Shown in pieces: positions 17,929 through 27,541 of a stretch of DNA of 54,575 bases (the stretch's first letter is position 1; every line of letters starts with the position of its first letter). Origin of the DNA: Leptospira saintgironsiae (GTDB taxonomy: Bacteria > Spirochaetota > Leptospiria > Leptospirales > Leptospiraceae); the NCBI RefSeq assembly GCF_002811765.1, contig NZ_NPDR01000012.1:1-54575 (forward strand), in the 5' to 3' direction. A model generated the notes under the pieces. The model made no database searches, was not told where the DNA came from, and saw only the letters and a list, made by a program, of their open reading frames with translations. A program made the position numbers and the translations under genes.

Positions 17929-20151
17929 ATGAAAAGTCGGTCTTTTTTACGAGGGCCTGCGTTAAGCGTCGTATTCCTGGCTGTTTTTGCTACGAGTACG
18001 TCCGTTTTCGGCGATCCATATTGGGGAACATTTAAGAAGGATGGTTGCACTGCAATTTTTCCTGGGAAACGTCAATATTCATCGATCCTTTATGGGATCC
18101 CATCCGGCCAAAGCTGGGAAACAACATGTGCCAATATGGGAGCAACCATTAACGGCCAAACGTTTACTAAGCCGAGTCGTTGTAAAAATACTGGATTCAA
18201 TATGTGGGGAGAATTCGATCTCATCGATGATTCTTGCGAAGCGAACTGGGCAGCAACAGACGACGGTGGAGGTTATAACTGGACTCATAAGAATGACGGT
18301 TGTCAATCCTCTGGAACTTACGCTGGGAAAAGAAAGTATTCTTCACGTATATGGAACGTAGTGGGAATTAGCTGGGAAGAAGCATGTGCTAAATTGCCTC
18401 TTACCATCGCAGGTAAAACATATACTACACCTCATAGATGTGTGAACACAGGTGGAGCCACAGGAATGTGGGGAGAATGGTATGTTGCAGATTCAAGTTG
18501 TGAAGCTGCTCCACAAGCTTATAATAGAGGAGCTAACGATTCTCTAAAGAGAACCGGAACTCTTCCAGGTTATGTAGATCTTCATACTCACCCAATGGCA
18601 AATTTAGGTTTTGGTGGAGTCATCTTCCATGGTTCTCCATTTGGACCTGCTGCAACTGCACTCGCAGATTGTCCGAGCACTTCAGACGAAGGACATTCAG
18701 CAGGACACTCTAGAGTAGAAGCTATCGTTCAGGATGATATAATCGGAGCCTTATTAGGAACGGCTCGTCACGACAATAGAGGTTATGCAGGTTTCCCTTA
18801 TTGGCCTGCGAACAATAGTTACACTCACCAAACAATGTATTATGAATGGATCAAACGTGCCTATGAAGGCGGTATGAGAGCCATGGTAGTACTCGCAGTC
18901 AATGGTGATTATATGTTTGGAGCGACAGATAACGGACTTCCAGACATCATCAAAGGAATAGCGATCGCTACTGATCCAGTTTATGATCTAAATGATATGA
19001 ACACTTTGCGCAGACAAACACAAGCAGTGTATGATATGCAAGCTTGGATCGATACACAAAGTGGCGGTCCAGGACAAGGTTGGTTCCGTATCGTAAAAAC
19101 TCCTGCAGAAGCACAGAGTGTAATCGCTGGTGGTAAACTCGCAGTAGTCTTAGGCGCAGAAGTTGACTACCTAGTAGATTGTACAGGAAGCAATTGTAAC
19201 GATTCTATGATCACACAAGGTGTTCAAGAGTTGTATGATCTTGGATTACGTTATGTATTCCCAATCCACTTGAAAACGAACGGATTTGGTGGAGCAGGTT
19301 TATACAATATCCTTGGAAGTGGAACTAAGTATGATTGTAAACATTACGGCCAGGATTGTAACACTGCAGGCTTGACTACTTATGGACAAAAAGTCCTAAG
19401 AGAATTGATGAAAAAAGGAATGATCATCGACGTTGGTCACATGTCTGCAAAATCTCTGGACGGAGCGATTACGTTCGCTGAGCAACAATCTTATCCAGGT
19501 ATCGTAACTGGTCACACCGGTGTATATGATATGGCGAATAAAGGAAATCGCCACGAGGCAAACCCAACAGGTGCTGCACTCAAACGTATCAGCACCTTAG
19601 GTGGAATGATCGGGCTTATTACCGGACAAGGAAATCTTGATGAAGTAGGTGAGTGGAGACAGAATAGTGACGGCTCTTATATCGCACATGCTTGCGGTGG
19701 AACTAGCCAAACATTCGCTCAGTCTTACCAATATCTCAAAAATCTAATAGGTGATCCTGCTTATGATGGAAGGATCGCTATCGGAACAGATTTTAACGGA
19801 TTTGCTCATATGCCTGGACCTCGCTATGGAACTCGTGCTTGTCCTGGAGGAACTTCAGTCGTAGCACAACCAGAAGCTTCTAAAGTAGGATATCCATTCT
19901 CTCCGGATTCTTCCATTAGATTAGCGGCGACTCTTGCTGCTTCTCCTTCTCTTGGAAAATACTCTTTTGGGAATAGAACATTCGACTTCAATACAGAAGG
20001 CGCGTCCCATATTGGGCTCATGCCAGACTTCTTTGAAGACTTGAGACAGCAGGGACTTAAACGTTCCGATCTGGAACCGGTCTATAGATCCGCAGACTTC
20101 TTCACTACAATGTGGCAGAACGCGGTAAATAGGAGCGGAAACATCCAGTAA
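17929..20151 (+). CDS. Secreted M19-dipeptidase-like protein with two Cys4 repeats, copy 2
   Basis: A 740-residue paralogue of the protein at 12580-14799, one residue longer (in the second Cys repeat, TPHRCVNTGGATG). Signal peptide to about residue 28 (STSVFG). All eight repeat cysteines and all candidate metal ligands are kept: HTH (H219, H221), E411, H504, H529, D621. Most of the chain is identical to copy 1 by eye; differences cluster in the signal peptide and in surface-like stretches (for example the VDCTGSNCNDS segment). GGGAGAGA lies before the ATG. The terminator at 20161 closes the unit. Keeping the full ligand set in both copies argues that both are active. Confidence 0.85.
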   Translation: MKSRSFLRGPALSVVFLAVFATSTSVFGDPYWGTFKKDGCTAIFPGKRQYSSILYGIPSGQSWETTCANMGATINGQTFTKPSRCKNTGFNMWGEFDLIDDSCEANWAATDDGGGYNWTHKNDGCQSSGTYAGKRKYSSRIWNVVGISWEEACAKLPLTIAGKTYTTPHRCVNTGGATGMWGEWYVADSSCEAAPQAYNRGANDSLKRTGTLPGYVDLHTHPMANLGFGGVIFHGSPFGPAATALADCPSTSDEGHSAGHSRVEAIVQDDIIGALLGTARHDNRGYAGFPYWPANNSYTHQTMYYEWIKRAYEGGMRAMVVLAVNGDYMFGATDNGLPDIIKGIAIATDPVYDLNDMNTLRRQTQAVYDMQAWIDTQSGGPGQGWFRIVKTPAEAQSVIAGGKLAVVLGAEVDYLVDCTGSNCNDSMITQGVQELYDLGLRYVFPIHLKTNGFGGAGLYNILGSGTKYDCKHYGQDCNTAGLTTYGQKVLRELMKKGMIIDVGHMSAKSLDGAITFAEQQSYPGIVTGHTGVYDMANKGNRHEANPTGAALKRISTLGGMIGLITGQGNLDEVGEWRQNSDGSYIAHACGGTSQTFAQSYQYLKNLIGDPAYDGRIAIGTDFNGFAHMPGPRYGTRACPGGTSVVAQPEASKVGYPFSPDSSIRLAATLAASPSLGKYSFGNRTFDFNTEGASHIGLMPDFFEDLRQQGLKRSDLEPVYRSADFFTTMWQNAVNRSGNIQ

Positions 20152-20160
20152 TCCAACAAG

Positions 20161-20184
20161 GGCCCGCCGACAAGCGGGCCTTTC
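20161..20184 (+). terminator. Rho-independent terminator after cassette copy 2
   Basis: Stem GGCCCGC (20161-20167) / GCGGGCC (20174-20180), 6-base loop, short T-run. The stem core CCCGC/GCGGG is also that of the terminator after copy 1. Confidence 0.8.
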
Positions 20185-20269
20185 TGTATCTTCTATTCCA
20201 AAAGAAAATATTTGGTCTTTGGAACTAAAAGTGAAGAATAGGTTCTAAGATAAAAAGAGCTTATTTTCT

Positions 20270-20749
20270 ATGAGGCTTTTATTGAACCCTAAGACTCTAA
20301 TCCCTTCCGTATTCCTCTTACTTACTGTAGCTTGTTCCAATGGAGATACAGATTCCACAGATGATACTGCGGCTAGCTTATTATACTCTGCTTACGGAGC
20401 TAGTTTCACTCCTGTTCCGACTGGAGGCTGCGCAGACTCTGCAGTTCCGACGATTGTTACCGGAGGAACCGCGACATTCTCCGGAGCAAGTTATTACTAT
20501 TATTTCTATTCTTTTACCGGAAACGGCGCAACAAATACCTTCAATGTTAGTTTTACAAGTGGGGAAGCCGACTTGTGGATCGGGACAGAAAATTCTGTGT
20601 TAATCCCAACGGATTTTAGTCAGGTAGAAGTTAGAAGTGAGAATATAGGAACCGAATCCTATTCCGGGGTAAGCACTACAAACGGTTCCACCCGTTGTTT
20701 GGTCATTCCAGTAACAGATGCTGGAACGATTACTTTATCTGTGCAGTGA
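20270..20749 (+). CDS. Putative lipoprotein of unknown function
   Basis: A 159-residue protein with a signal peptide ending in LLTVAC (Cys22), a lipobox of the loose spirochaetal kind, then an acidic linker (SNGDTDSTDDT). The mature part is rich in Ser, Thr, Gly and Tyr (a YYYYFYSF run) and has a beta-strand pattern with two cysteines, ADLWIGTENSVLIP and ending TITLSVQ, resembling a small pre-peptidase-like beta-sandwich. No enzyme motif is visible. It stands alone, with a terminator upstream and about 110 bases of non-coding sequence downstream. Confidence 0.75.
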   Translation: MRLLLNPKTLIPSVFLLLTVACSNGDTDSTDDTAASLLYSAYGASFTPVPTGGCADSAVPTIVTGGTATFSGASYYYYFYSFTGNGATNTFNVSFTSGEADLWIGTENSVLIPTDFSQVEVRSENIGTESYSGVSTTNGSTRCLVIPVTDAGTITLSVQ

Positions 20750-20862
20750 TCTCGGATAAACCACTCAATCTATTTGGGAAATTAAAAATTTCTTAAATTT
20801 TCTTCTTGCTTTCCTGAAATTAAAAATATACTTCCTCAGATTCTATTTTTGGAGCAAAACGA

Positions 20863-21231
20863 ATGGAAGAAAGTTCAGGTTCAGGAATCGGTTTAGTCAT
20901 AACCGCGATCGTTTATGTAGCGATCCTCGGAGTATTCCTATTTTCCTTCTGGAAAATTTTCGAAAAAGCGGGTAGACCTGGTTGGGCAGGGATCATTCCT
21001 ATCTATAACCTTTATGTATTAATGGAAATCGTTGGAAGACCTGGTTGGTGGTTTATCCTATTTTTCATCCCTTGCGTTGGTATCATCATCAGCATTCTTG
21101 TTGCGATCGATTTGGCTAAATCATTCGGCAAAACTGCAGGGTATGCGGTACTTTTCATTTTTGGAATTGGATATCCAATACTAGCATTCTCTGATGCGAA
21201 ATATGTGGGACCAGCTGCGAAATCAGCTTAA
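20863..21231 (+). CDS. Small multi-pass membrane protein, DUF5684-like
   Basis: A 122-residue protein with three to four hydrophobic helices. The sequence FEKAGRPGWAGIIPIYNLYVL followed by VGRPGWWFILFFIPCVG and LAKSFGKTAGYAVL is the signature of the DUF5684 family, sometimes annotated as a signal-peptidase-I-related membrane protein although it lacks protease residues. Function unknown. GGAG lies upstream of the ATG (20851-20854). The downstream gene overlaps its end. Confidence 0.75.
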   Translation: MEESSGSGIGLVITAIVYVAILGVFLFSFWKIFEKAGRPGWAGIIPIYNLYVLMEIVGRPGWWFILFFIPCVGIIISILVAIDLAKSFGKTAGYAVLFIFGIGYPILAFSDAKYVGPAAKSA

Positions 21232-21670
21232 AAATTTCCTAATATTGGAAGCCGGGCCTGGTTCAGGTTCGGCTTCTAATTTTGTCATTCGCTCCTTCTT
21301 TCCTTTTTTAGCGTCCTTACTCGTATTCTTAATATTCGCAATTTCGATTTCCTTTTTACTCCCACTAGAAACTGAATCAGAACATTGGTTTACTATATGT
21401 TGGTGGAAAGATCTAACAGGTTGGGATTGTCCCGGATGTGGATTGACTAGATCTGTGATATGTTTTTTTAGAGGGGATTTTTCCAAGTCATGGGAATATC
21501 ATCCGTTTGGAATACCGATCTCCATTTTAGGAATTTCAGGTTTTATCATCCGATGGAATCTAGGCAAACAAGTATGGAGAAATATTTTAGAAAATCGTTT
21601 TACTGAAATTTTCGCGTATCTGGGAGTTCTTTCAATTTTTGTTTGGTACTTCTTCAAACATTTTTATTAA
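21194..21670 (+). CDS. DUF2752-family membrane protein
   Basis: Up to 158 residues, overlapping the preceding gene by 38 bases if the first ATG is used; ATG at 21203 or TTG at 21245 are possible later starts. Three hydrophobic helices surround the DUF2752 hallmark [12 protein letters not shown], a CxxC motif just before a membrane helix, followed by [16 protein letters not shown]. Function of the family is unknown. A stem GAAGCCG/CGGCTTC (21248-21276) right after the previous stop may be an attenuator. The stop codon shares TTAA with the convergent xseB. Confidence 0.7.
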   Translation: MRNMWDQLRNQLKNFLILEAGPGSGSASNFVIRSFFPFLASLLVFLIFAISISFLLPLETESEHWFTICWWKDLTGWDCPGCGLTRSVICFFRGDFSKSWEYHPFGIPISILGISGFIIRWNLGKQVWRNILENRFTEIFAYLGVLSIFVWYFFKHFY

Positions 21671-21957
21671 AATAACTCATCATCATCGTTTGCCGGCGGA
21701 GTAGCCGCCCTGGAAGAAGTCTCAGACTTAGGGCTCGCAGTTTTCTTTTGGGTTTCCCCACTTCCTGATTTAGAAAGATATTCAATTTTTCCTTCTGCTT
21801 CCGCGAGGATTGATTGGCATAAAGTTCTAAGTTCCATTCCTCTTTCATAAGATTTAATGGATTCTTCTAGGGTTAATTGTCCTCTTTCCAAATTTTCCGC
21901 AATCTGCTCCAACTCGGTTAAGGCTTGTTCAAAACTGATTTCTGTCTTTTTGCTCAT
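21667..21957 (-). CDS. xseB: Exodeoxyribonuclease VII small subunit
   Basis: A 96-residue protein with the XseB core [33 protein letters not shown], two helices that form a coiled hairpin. Several XseB chains bind the C-terminal helix of XseA and regulate the single-strand exonuclease. The C-terminal about 25 residues are a disordered Ser/Pro/Ala tail ending DDDELF. The start overlaps the xseA stop by 4 bases (translational coupling). Confidence 0.93.
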   Translation of the reverse strand: MSKKTEISFEQALTELEQIAENLERGQLTLEESIKSYERGMELRTLCQSILAEAEGKIEYLSKSGSGETQKKTASPKSETSSRAATPPANDDDELF

Positions 21958-23231
21958 TGTATTTCACCTTGGTAAGAAACCCGAATCCTTCCTTCCGCCA
22001 ATATGACCTCGAGTTCTTCCTCTTTCTCTAATTGTGCTGGAGATGTAACGACTTTTTTTCCTTTCTTACGAACAACAGAGTATCCTCTTTTCAAAGTTCC
22101 CAAAGGAGAAAAACCTTCCAACTTTCCAGAGAGAAGTTGGAATTCTTTCTTCTTTCTTTCTAATTGGGATTTGAAAGAAGTTACAAGTCCTGTCGATACA
22201 GGATTAAATTTATTTTGGGCGCTCATCAGATAATTTTTGCCTAATAGATGTATCCTTGAATTGATCTCATCTAATTGTAAGATCCGATCATTCAACATAG
22301 ATCTAGGATCTAAGAATGCTTTTTTATTTGTGAGAATCCTAAGTTTCTCTTTCAGATTACTTGCCTGATTTTTTAAAGCAGTTTTAAGCCTTATTTCAAA
22401 TTCTGTAAGCCCTGATTCTATGAGTTCCATTTCAGGCACGGCCATTTCTGCGGCAGCAGTTGGAGTAGGTGCAAAATGATCTGCCGCCAAATCAGAAAGA
22501 ACTGAATCAATCTGGTGACCAACCGCAGAAATAATAGGAACACGACTTTCTGCAAAGGCGAGCACCACTTTTTCGTCGTTAAAGGCCATTAGATCTTCTG
22601 TACTTCCGCCACCTCGGCCGGCAATAATAAGATCCACATCCCACTTGGGATCATTTAATTGTTTGATTGCAGAAATAATAGACTCAGGTGCCCCATCTCC
22701 TTGTACAAGGCAAGGAGAGATTAGAATATCTATATTAGAAAATCTTTGTTTAGAAATGCGGATAATATCTTCGATCGCTGCTCCAGTGGGAGAAGTAGCA
22801 ACACCAATTCTCCAAGGAAATGCTGGGAGTTTTCGTTTTCTTTCCGGATCGAAAACACCTTGGGCAGCAAGTTTTCTTTTTAATTCTTCTATCTGAAGTA
22901 GAAGGTCCCCTTGTCCCAGCTCTTCTATTTTAGAAATATTTAAATTATATTGGCCTCTAGGCTCGTAAACAGAGATTGCGCCGAATGCCTTGATCTCCAT
23001 TCCATTTCCCAGAGGTTTTCCCTTATATCTTCCATTGCTATAAGAGAAAAAAGTACAGGCGATGAGAGACTTTGCATCTTTTAAGTTAAAATAAATATGG
23101 CCTTGGTGGGATTTGGAATAATTAGAAATTTCTCCCTGGATCCAGATATTTCGTAGAATTTCTGGACCAGTCAGAAGTTGTTTTACAATAGAATTGATTT
23201 CCGAAACGGAATATGTTTTTGTTTCTTCCAT
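21954..23231 (-). CDS. xseA: Exodeoxyribonuclease VII large subunit
   Basis: A 425-residue catalytic subunit degrading single-stranded DNA from either end. The N-terminal OB fold (about 1-100: [34 protein letters not shown]) precedes the nuclease domain with [32 protein letters not shown] and [23 protein letters not shown], the family's conserved blocks. A long helical region follows, then the [13 protein letters not shown] end. Same strand and tight spacing with the permease gene upstream (6 bases) and xseB downstream. Confidence 0.95.
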   Translation of the reverse strand: MEETKTYSVSEINSIVKQLLTGPEILRNIWIQGEISNYSKSHQGHIYFNLKDAKSLIACTFFSYSNGRYKGKPLGNGMEIKAFGAISVYEPRGQYNLNISKIEELGQGDLLLQIEELKRKLAAQGVFDPERKRKLPAFPWRIGVATSPTGAAIEDIIRISKQRFSNIDILISPCLVQGDGAPESIISAIKQLNDPKWDVDLIIAGRGGGSTEDLMAFNDEKVVLAFAESRVPIISAVGHQIDSVLSDLAADHFAPTPTAAAEMAVPEMELIESGLTEFEIRLKTALKNQASNLKEKLRILTNKKAFLDPRSMLNDRILQLDEINSRIHLLGKNYLMSAQNKFNPVSTGLVTSFKSQLERKKKEFQLLSGKLEGFSPLGTLKRGYSVVRKKGKKVVTSPAQLEKEEELEVILAEGRIRVSYQGEIQ

Positions 23232-23237
23232 CCGAAA

Positions 23238-24353
23238 TTAACTAGCGAAAAAATCTTTTCTATATAATTTCCAGAAGTCCCAAAGGATCACAACCATTGT
23301 GACAGCAACAGGTCCAAGCACGAGTCCCATGATCCCAAATTCTTGGATTCCTCCAATCAAGGACAGAAATATCAACAAAGGATGTATTCTAAGTTTTTTA
23401 TCCAACATCTTAGGTTTTACAACATTTTCTAGAACTATATACAAGGTGAGGCCCATTACCATGAATAAGCTCGCACCAATAATATTATTCTCAATGAACA
23501 TCAAATAAAGTCCGATCGGCAGCCAAACCACTGAGGTTCCAATCACTGGGATCAAAGAGAAAAATGCTGCAAGGCTCGCGTATAAGAAAGGATTGGAAAT
23601 TTTTGCGAATAAAAGAAGAATATAAACTCCAGCTCCCTGCATAATGGAAACAATTAGATTTCCTTTAAATACAGTCTGTACAGCAGAAGCGATCTTTCTT
23701 CCTACTTGCTCTTCTACCTCTGTGGAAAATGGCAAATTATCCAAAATGAATCTTTCTATCTTTCTTCCATCTTGGTAGAAGAAGAACAAAAGTAAAAGTG
23801 AGAAGAATAGATTCATGATGATCCCAGCAGGAAGATCAATAGAACCAAGAATAAAAGAAGAAGCGTTACTTAAAACAGCGTATAAACTGTCCAAGTTTAA
23901 AATATCTATATAGTTCTTAGCAAAATCCCCATAAATTTCAGGGAGTTTCACCCAAAAGAATGGATTATCCGTAAAAAGATCTGTGAGTATATTCAAACTC
24001 ATGATTGTATCAATGATCTTATCTTCAGAAAGAGAGATCCTGATCTTAAATAGAATAGAAAGAGATTCTTCGATCAGAGTGCGGATCATAAAATAAGAAG
24101 GTAAAATAACGATCATACAAACAGAACCTATCATGATCCAAGGAGCCAATGGCTCAAACTTAGGACCTACAAGCCTTCTTAACTGTTTGTATTGTTTGCG
24201 AGTTGCTAGGTATAAAATCAAAGCAACAAGTGCAGAATAAAAATAAGGCCTTAAAACTACAAAAAGTAGAAATCCTGTCCCAATGCAGAATACACTTAGG
24301 ATCAGGTTAAAAAGTTTTCGGTTGGTTTCCTGTCCTTCTTTGGGGGACATCAA
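23238..24353 (-). CDS. AI-2E/PerM-family transporter
   Basis: A 371-residue inner-membrane protein with about eight hydrophobic helices. The C-terminal half has the family pattern: NLIVSIMQGAGVYILLLFAKI, FFSLIPVIGTSVVWLPIGLYLM, VVKPKMLDKKLRIHPLLIFLSLIGG and GIMGLVLGPVAVTMVVILW. Members export autoinducer-2 or exchange ions and are diverse; the substrate here is unknown. It overlaps the upstream gene by 4 bases (24350-24353) and sits 6 bases before xseA. Confidence 0.88.
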   Translation of the reverse strand: MMSPKEGQETNRKLFNLILSVFCIGTGFLLFVVLRPYFYSALVALILYLATRKQYKQLRRLVGPKFEPLAPWIMIGSVCMIVILPSYFMIRTLIEESLSILFKIRISLSEDKIIDTIMSLNILTDLFTDNPFFWVKLPEIYGDFAKNYIDILNLDSLYAVLSNASSFILGSIDLPAGIIMNLFFSLLLLFFFYQDGRKIERFILDNLPFSTEVEEQVGRKIASAVQTVFKGNLIVSIMQGAGVYILLLFAKISNPFLYASLAAFFSLIPVIGTSVVWLPIGLYLMFIENNIIGASLFMVMGLTLYIVLENVVKPKMLDKKLRIHPLLIFLSLIGGIQEFGIMGLVLGPVAVTMVVILWDFWKLYRKDFFAS

Positions 24354-24868
24354 AATCCTCCGTTCGTGGTTTTCTGGAATAATTTTACAATACTTCCTTT
24401 TTCTTCTGGGTGAATGGTGATCGCGAGTACCTTATGCCTAAGAACATCCACTAGATACAAACTTTTCTCCTCAGATTTTTGGCTTTGTAAAATTTTATGA
24501 CCAAAACTGGAGATCAAATATTCATAATATCTCTCCATCGTAGTTTTTGGGAGAGAAGTTTTAAAAACTACAACTGCTTCTTTATTTTCCAGAAGACGAT
24601 CCGCTTTCAATTCAGTGAAAAATAATACCTCTGAATCATCCGGAACAAAATTGCTTGGAATGGAAGAAGGGGCCTTATACGGCGTTTCCACTATAGTGAG
24701 TTGGTTATGCCTGAAAATTTTAGGTCTATCTTTGACCTTTTTAGTTTTTACAGGATCAGGACTCATCAAATCGGGTAATTTGGTATCCTGAGCAAAAAGA
24801 GAAAGATTCCCGATCAGTAAAAATACTAGAACCGAACCGAGGGCTTGTGAGAAACTACGGCCTTCCAC
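24350..24868 (-). CDS. Exported hypothetical protein
   Basis: A 172-residue protein with a signal peptide (LGSVLVFLLIGNLSLFAQ, cleavage near residue 26). The mature part has a basic Pro-rich region, then an alpha/beta segment SEVLFFTELKADRL...TTMERYYEYLISSFGHKIL, which looks like a small periplasmic domain that might bind another envelope protein. I do not recognise the family. First gene of the minus-strand operon running through the permease, xseA and xseB; its promoter must lie in the 47 bases shared with the divergent DedA gene, or just upstream. Confidence 0.65.
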   Translation of the reverse strand: MEGRSFSQALGSVLVFLLIGNLSLFAQDTKLPDLMSPDPVKTKKVKDRPKIFRHNQLTIVETPYKAPSSIPSNFVPDDSEVLFFTELKADRLLENKEAVVVFKTSLPKTTMERYYEYLISSFGHKILQSQKSEEKSLYLVDVLRHKVLAITIHPEEKGSIVKLFQKTTNGGF

Positions 24869-24915
24869 GAAATTTAGTTGAATCTAACGCTTCCCCCTTG
24901 ACAATCCTTTTCTAG

Positions 24916-25560
24916 ATGCAATTCGCAGGATTCGATTTTTATATCCAAACTCTACTTGATTGGGTATCCGGTCTGCCCAGCGCCCTGGTCTGGTTTTTTT
25001 TCGCATTTTCCAATTTTACCGAAAACGTTTTTCCTCCTTGGCCAGGTGATACTGTCACTGCATTCGGAGGATTTTTACTCGCAAGAGGTGCTTTAAGTTT
25101 TTGGGAGCTTGTCTCAAGCACATTAATAGGAAATCTTGCTGGCGCATGGGTCATGTATGCATTCGGCCATAAGTTACTGGATTGGCTAAAGAATAAAAAC
25201 TTCCCGTTCAAATCCGAATTGTATAACGAAGAATCTATTCAAAAAACCTTGGATTGGTTTTCTAGGAATGGTTTAGTTGTAGTGATCTTCTCCAGATTTT
25301 CCGCTGGGATACGATTTTTCGTTTCTATAGTTGCAGGAATGGTGGATATGAGACCGATCTTGTTCTTCTCCGCATTCACAGTAGCAGTTACTATCTGGTG
25401 TGGGATATTGATCTACGGAGGATTTTATTTAGGATCGCATTGGGAAAAGGTTCTGGAATTTTTAGCTCTGTATAATAAAATTTTTACGGGCTTCTTCGTG
25501 ACTGCTGTTCTTGGATTTATAATCTACAAAAAGTTTTTAGAAAAAAGAAAGGAAGCCTAG
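24916..25560 (+). CDS. DedA-family membrane protein
   Basis: A 214-residue inner-membrane protein of the DedA/SNARE-associated fold. The conserved motif ENVFPPWPGDT (E36 to D45) and the second half-site FSRFSAGIRFFVSIVAGM are both present. Several DedA proteins flip phospholipids or undecaprenyl phosphate in a proton-dependent way; the acidic and arginine residues of these motifs are required in studied members. Which lipid is used here is unknown. It is divergent from the exported hypothetical gene and ends on a CTAG shared with the convergent App1-like gene. Confidence 0.92.
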   Translation: MQFAGFDFYIQTLLDWVSGLPSALVWFFFAFSNFTENVFPPWPGDTVTAFGGFLLARGALSFWELVSSTLIGNLAGAWVMYAFGHKLLDWLKNKNFPFKSELYNEESIQKTLDWFSRNGLVVVIFSRFSAGIRFFVSIVAGMVDMRPILFFSAFTVAVTIWCGILIYGGFYLGSHWEKVLEFLALYNKIFTGFFVTAVLGFIIYKKFLEKRKEA

Positions 25561-27098
25561 GCTTCCAAAACTTCTTTTAAAGTTTTTACAAACTTTTTAT
25601 GAATAGAATCTGTTTCTGCAGGAAGTTCTAATTTTTTAGCAATCTCCAATAGAACATTAGGTTCTATCACTTTTCCTTCGAACCATTGCCCTGCCATATC
25701 TCCTGCAATTTTTAAAACAGAAGAAAGATCTAAAATTTCTCTTTCTACCATCACAAGTGCAAATCCGAGAGCTCCATCTGTAGGGATATAAGGTGCAATT
25801 CCTTCTGTCTTCCAAGGATCTAAACCAGTAGGAAGCGCACTTCTTACATTCCATTTCATTTCATCAGAAGGGGGCCCGAGTTCGGTTTTATTGATTAGAA
25901 CTAACTGAACTGGATTAATATCTCCGTGGATCCTACGATTTTCTTCAGCAAGTTCTCGGATCAATTTTGCATTATCTCGTGTAATCGCATCTCTTCCTAA
26001 AAAGTTCAGCTTATACAAATAATCTTCTAATTCTTTCCCTTGTAATGCTCCAGTCAGAATAAACTGATACAAAATAAAGATTAGATAATCACTTTCAGTA
26101 TTGTCCCCAAGCAAAATCTCTTTCGAGTTTGTAGGAAGATAGATCCTATCTCTAAGAAGGATCGTAAGTTTATACGCCAATTGATCGAATAAACTTTGGA
26201 AGGAAGATCCAGCAAATTTACGAACCCTTTCTACTGCTCCCCAAAGGCCTTCTGTCAAAAATCGAGTAGGATGAGAAAGAGTGTCCCAAAACTTATCCAC
26301 CATTCCTTTCAAAGTACCTTCTAAATACTTTAAGTGAAGCGATTCTGTTTTTACACCTTGGGTCCTAAATGTAGAAAGTAGTGTCCTTCTAAAAAAATGG
26401 GGACTCGCAGAAATAAAACAAAGTGGAGAATCAGTCGTAGCTTCTCTTAATTCTTTGAATAATGTAGGCATCCCAGGCAAAGGTAATTTCTGCTCAGGTG
26501 TTTCGAATAATGTGGAAATTTTTCCCTTATTGGAATGAATATCTGTAGCAAGATAGGTCTGGTCAATATCAGAAGTAGTTACGATCCCAATATATTCCTC
26601 GGACAAAATACGTAATGCACCCATTCCAATCAAACTTTGGGAGACTAACTCGTGTTTGCCTGGAGTGTTTAGGTATGCAAGATCCTTTCCAAATTGTCTG
26701 TAAGAATCGGGTTTTAAGAAATGGATATGAAATGTATAATTTCCTGGAGACAAAGGAAAGGTAAACTCATGAAAGAAAAATCCACTTTCGTCTCCTCTGA
26801 TCTCAGGGGAACGATGTAATACTTTTCCGGACTGGTTTACAATTTCCGCTACAAGGATAGGCTTGCGAACTGACTCAAGTCCGTAGTCTAAAAACGGAGT
26901 GATCTCTTTTTCTTGTCCTTGGAATAAGCCTGTGAGAAGGTCCCATTTTTTAGGATCCGTCATTTCCTCGCTGACGGAGATATCTACAACCTGGCCTCGG
27001 ATATAATAACGGTTTTCTCTTCCTAGAGTTCCTCCGCAAATTGCGGCTCTACGTTTTTCCGTATTCTTGGAAATTTTACGTTCTGTTTCTTCCGTCAC
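25557..27098 (-). CDS. App1-like phosphatase-domain protein (DUF2183)
   Basis: A 513-residue protein. Residues about 165-290 match the DUF2183/App1 domain, a HAD-like phosphatase: DIDQT (D177, D179, T181) is the nucleophile motif DxDxT, followed by FISASPHFFRRTL and LKYLEGTLKGMVDKF. The yeast member App1 is a phosphatidate phosphatase; the bacterial substrate is unknown. The N-terminal part (about 30-160) is a beta-rich domain (YYIRGQVVDI, YTFHIHFLKP), as in related proteins. The C-terminal about 200 residues are not recognised. The start is GTG at 27098. The stop overlaps the convergent DedA stop. Confidence 0.78.
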   Translation of the reverse strand: MTEETERKISKNTEKRRAAICGGTLGRENRYYIRGQVVDISVSEEMTDPKKWDLLTGLFQGQEKEITPFLDYGLESVRKPILVAEIVNQSGKVLHRSPEIRGDESGFFFHEFTFPLSPGNYTFHIHFLKPDSYRQFGKDLAYLNTPGKHELVSQSLIGMGALRILSEEYIGIVTTSDIDQTYLATDIHSNKGKISTLFETPEQKLPLPGMPTLFKELREATTDSPLCFISASPHFFRRTLLSTFRTQGVKTESLHLKYLEGTLKGMVDKFWDTLSHPTRFLTEGLWGAVERVRKFAGSSFQSLFDQLAYKLTILLRDRIYLPTNSKEILLGDNTESDYLIFILYQFILTGALQGKELEDYLYKLNFLGRDAITRDNAKLIRELAEENRRIHGDINPVQLVLINKTELGPPSDEMKWNVRSALPTGLDPWKTEGIAPYIPTDGALGFALVMVEREILDLSSVLKIAGDMAGQWFEGKVIEPNVLLEIAKKLELPAETDSIHKKFVKTLKEVLEA

Positions 27099-27223
27099 AA
27101 GCTTGCAGGATTCCTTTCTAACATTTTGGGAAAGGAAAACTCTAACATGGGGCTTCTAAAGGGAAAGCAAAAATCCAATTTCTTTGTTTTCGAGAGAAAA
27201 GGTCCGCCTAGGATGGTCTTAGA

Positions 27224-27541
27224 ATGGCGAGAGGGAAACATTCGGATCAGAACCGGAAAGGCCCCAAGTCGATTTATATCCGTAAAATGAGATATGAAGA
27301 GGCATATCGGCTTTTGGACCGGGAAATCCAAGCCGCATTCATGAAGGGCGAAACCCTGGTAGAAGTTGTACACGGTATAGGCGAGGGAATTTTGAAAAAA
27401 ATGACCGACGATTATATCCGAGCACATTCCTTTCTTAAAATTTTAGAAGATGGGGGACTTCACCTGGCAAATAACCCAGGTTCCACACTTGTGGAGATCA
27501 TGGGCCCATCCTCTGAAGATCTAAAAAAGTATTTAAAATAA
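27224..27541 (+). CDS. Stand-alone Smr-domain protein
   Basis: A 105-residue protein made almost only of an Smr domain, the nuclease-like fold at the end of MutS2. The family's pattern is seen in MRYEEAYRLLDREIQAAFMK, TLVEVVHGIGEGILKKMT (the usual HGxG motif) and NPGSTLVEI at the end. Short Smr proteins may nick or cleave nucleic acids; the role here is unknown. It abuts cimA with no spacer, so the two are translated from one message. Confidence 0.85.
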   Translation: MARGKHSDQNRKGPKSIYIRKMRYEEAYRLLDREIQAAFMKGETLVEVVHGIGEGILKKMTDDYIRAHSFLKILEDGGLHLANNPGSTLVEIMGPSSEDLKKYLK

